From Planctomycetaceae bacterium UBA4732 (lineage in GTDB: Bacteria > Planctomycetota > Planctomycetia > Gemmatales > Gemmataceae): a DNA stretch of 16,572 nucleotides. Positions within the stretch are counted from its first letter, which is position 1. Each line of letters opens with the position of its first letter. The stretch is taken from the NCBI GenBank assembly GCA_002404095.1, contig DHJA01000120.1:21772-38343 (forward strand), given 5' to 3'. This document shows positions 15,909-16,572 of this stretch, one piece after another. The notes beneath the pieces are model-generated. The model saw nothing but the letters and a program-made list of their open reading frames with translations, searched no databases and was not told the DNA's origin. The position numbers and the translations under genes are program-made.

Positions 15909-16313
15909 ATGTTCGATAAATGGTTCTACATCCATCAGGGAAAGATGTGCGGTCCCGTCACGCCCGACGAGTTGAATGAGCTGGCCGAAACCGGAGGGCT
16001 GGACGCCAAGGATCTAATCTGGCGAGTAGAGGCCAGCCCCAAGGACGCGGTGCGGGCAGGGCGGCACCTCATATTCTTCCTGGCCGGCGGCGAGCCGACG
16101 CCGCCCCCCGTTGAGGAGTCTCCGCCACTGGCGATGCCGGTCGCGTCAGCGCCGCTCCCACCCTCGGCGTCTGCTCCGTCTTGGCTCAGCGAGTTGGCCA
16201 ACGTCGCGGATGGAAGCCCCGACTCCTCGGTCGCGCCGAGCGCTTCGCCGATCGACTGGCTTCAAGACGTTCGCAATGCCGAGCAGACTTCCAATCGGCA
16301 TAATGAGAAATAG
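15909..16313 (+). CDS. GYF_2 (DUF4339) domain protein
   Basis: A 134-aa protein without signal peptide. Residues 1-60 match the GYF_2 fold: WFYIHQGKMCGPVTPDELNE, LAETGGLDAKDLIWRVE, typical of a proline-rich-peptide binding module. The rest is a low-complexity Pro/Ala/Ser tail with two similar short motifs, WLSELANVAD and WLQDVRNAE; a related WLPDVVRAE lies in the linker of the LRR kinase. It starts 9 nt after the WD40 kinase stop, and its GAGG ribosome-binding sequence overlaps that stop, so the two are very likely cotranscribed. It may be an adaptor for the Pro-rich linkers of the kinases; that is inference from context. Confidence 0.85.
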   Translation: MFDKWFYIHQGKMCGPVTPDELNELAETGGLDAKDLIWRVEASPKDAVRAGRHLIFFLAGGEPTPPPVEESPPLAMPVASAPLPPSASAPSWLSELANVADGSPDSSVAPSASPIDWLQDVRNAEQTSNRHNEK

Positions 16314-16496
16314 GGGCTGCCGGCAATAGTGTTCGGCTCACCTGTTGCTGTGCCGCTGCCGACGACCGGAGCGCGTAGGCGCAGCGGGGTTGCCCAAGGT
16401 TAGGCCGGTGGAGGAGTGGGTCGAGAGAAGTGACCAAGTTCCGCAGCGCGCAGGGTCAAACGCCGCCGAGCCTTGGGCGAAACAGGCCAACGGTTT

Positions 16497-16572
16497 TCAG
16501 GATTCTTGTCGGTGCAGCTTGTCGATGTGCTCCTGTAGTTCCTCTTCGCTGGCCAGGCCCGCGAAGTAGAAC
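16497..16572 (-). CDS. C-terminal end of an unidentified leftward gene (partial)
   Basis: Reading leftwards from the right edge, the frame gives FYFAGLASEEELQEHIDKLH followed by RQES and a TGA stop at 16497-16499. The charged helical ending looks like a real protein C-terminus and no stop interrupts it. It is too short to name a family. The gene would converge on the GYF_2 gene, with 183 nt between the two stops in which I see no gene. Confidence 0.5.
   Translation of the reverse strand, partial: FYFAGLASEEELQEHIDKLHRQES

Noticed and set aside
16345..16569. 74-codon plus-strand frame near the right edge
   Set aside because: Low-complexity composition, no ribosome-binding site, and it opposes the better-looking C-terminus on the minus strand.

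Overview
The window reads as a bacterial chromosome segment from a planctomycete, probably close to the Gemmata group. This rests on high GC, many short secreted proteins of unknown function, leucine-rich repeats of the VSDAGLAHFKDCKNL type, kinases fused to WD40 and ConA-like domains, and a GYF_2 (DUF4339) protein. The assignment is inferred from protein style only; there is no rRNA or tRNA in the window.

Left part (1-5208). A secreted TPM-domain protein runs leftwards. Divergent from it are hslV and hslU, the ATP-dependent HslVU protease. They are separated by a perfect 38-bp inverted repeat that fills almost the whole gap. An aldehyde dehydrogenase of the succinate-semialdehyde type follows, then a GC-rich element with two competing hairpins, then an uncharacterised 190-aa protein.

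Middle (5221-8689). A leftward gene encodes a secreted helical protein. A divergent rightward cluster then begins with a vWA protein (TTG start) and a PP2C-like phosphatase 3 nt later. Immediately after these lies a 5'-truncated toxin tip, consisting of the end of a HINT domain plus an EndoU RNase domain. It overlaps a MafI-like immunity gene by 4 nt, and a strong hairpin starts in that gene's stop codon.

Right part (8721-16313). Two paralogous protein-kinase genes share an almost identical extended -10 promoter and leader. The first is kinase-TM-LRR and is broken by a frameshift at a GCTGC repeat. The second is an intact 1447-aa protein: kinase, TM, a seven-repeat WD40 propeller, a ConA-like domain, a helical region and a second ConA-like domain. 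A GYF_2 protein follows 9 nt later. The C-terminal end of an unidentified leftward gene reaches the right edge.

Main interpretation. vWA + PP2C + a kinase with the HxDLQHGN and DYDG motifs matches the TerY-phosphorylation (TerY-P) triad described by comparative genomics of Ter stress systems. Here the kinase is duplicated and each copy carries a different binding module beyond a membrane segment. An EndoU/MafI toxin-immunity remnant sits between the phosphatase and the kinases. The triad assignment rests on motifs and gene order; its signal and output are unknown.
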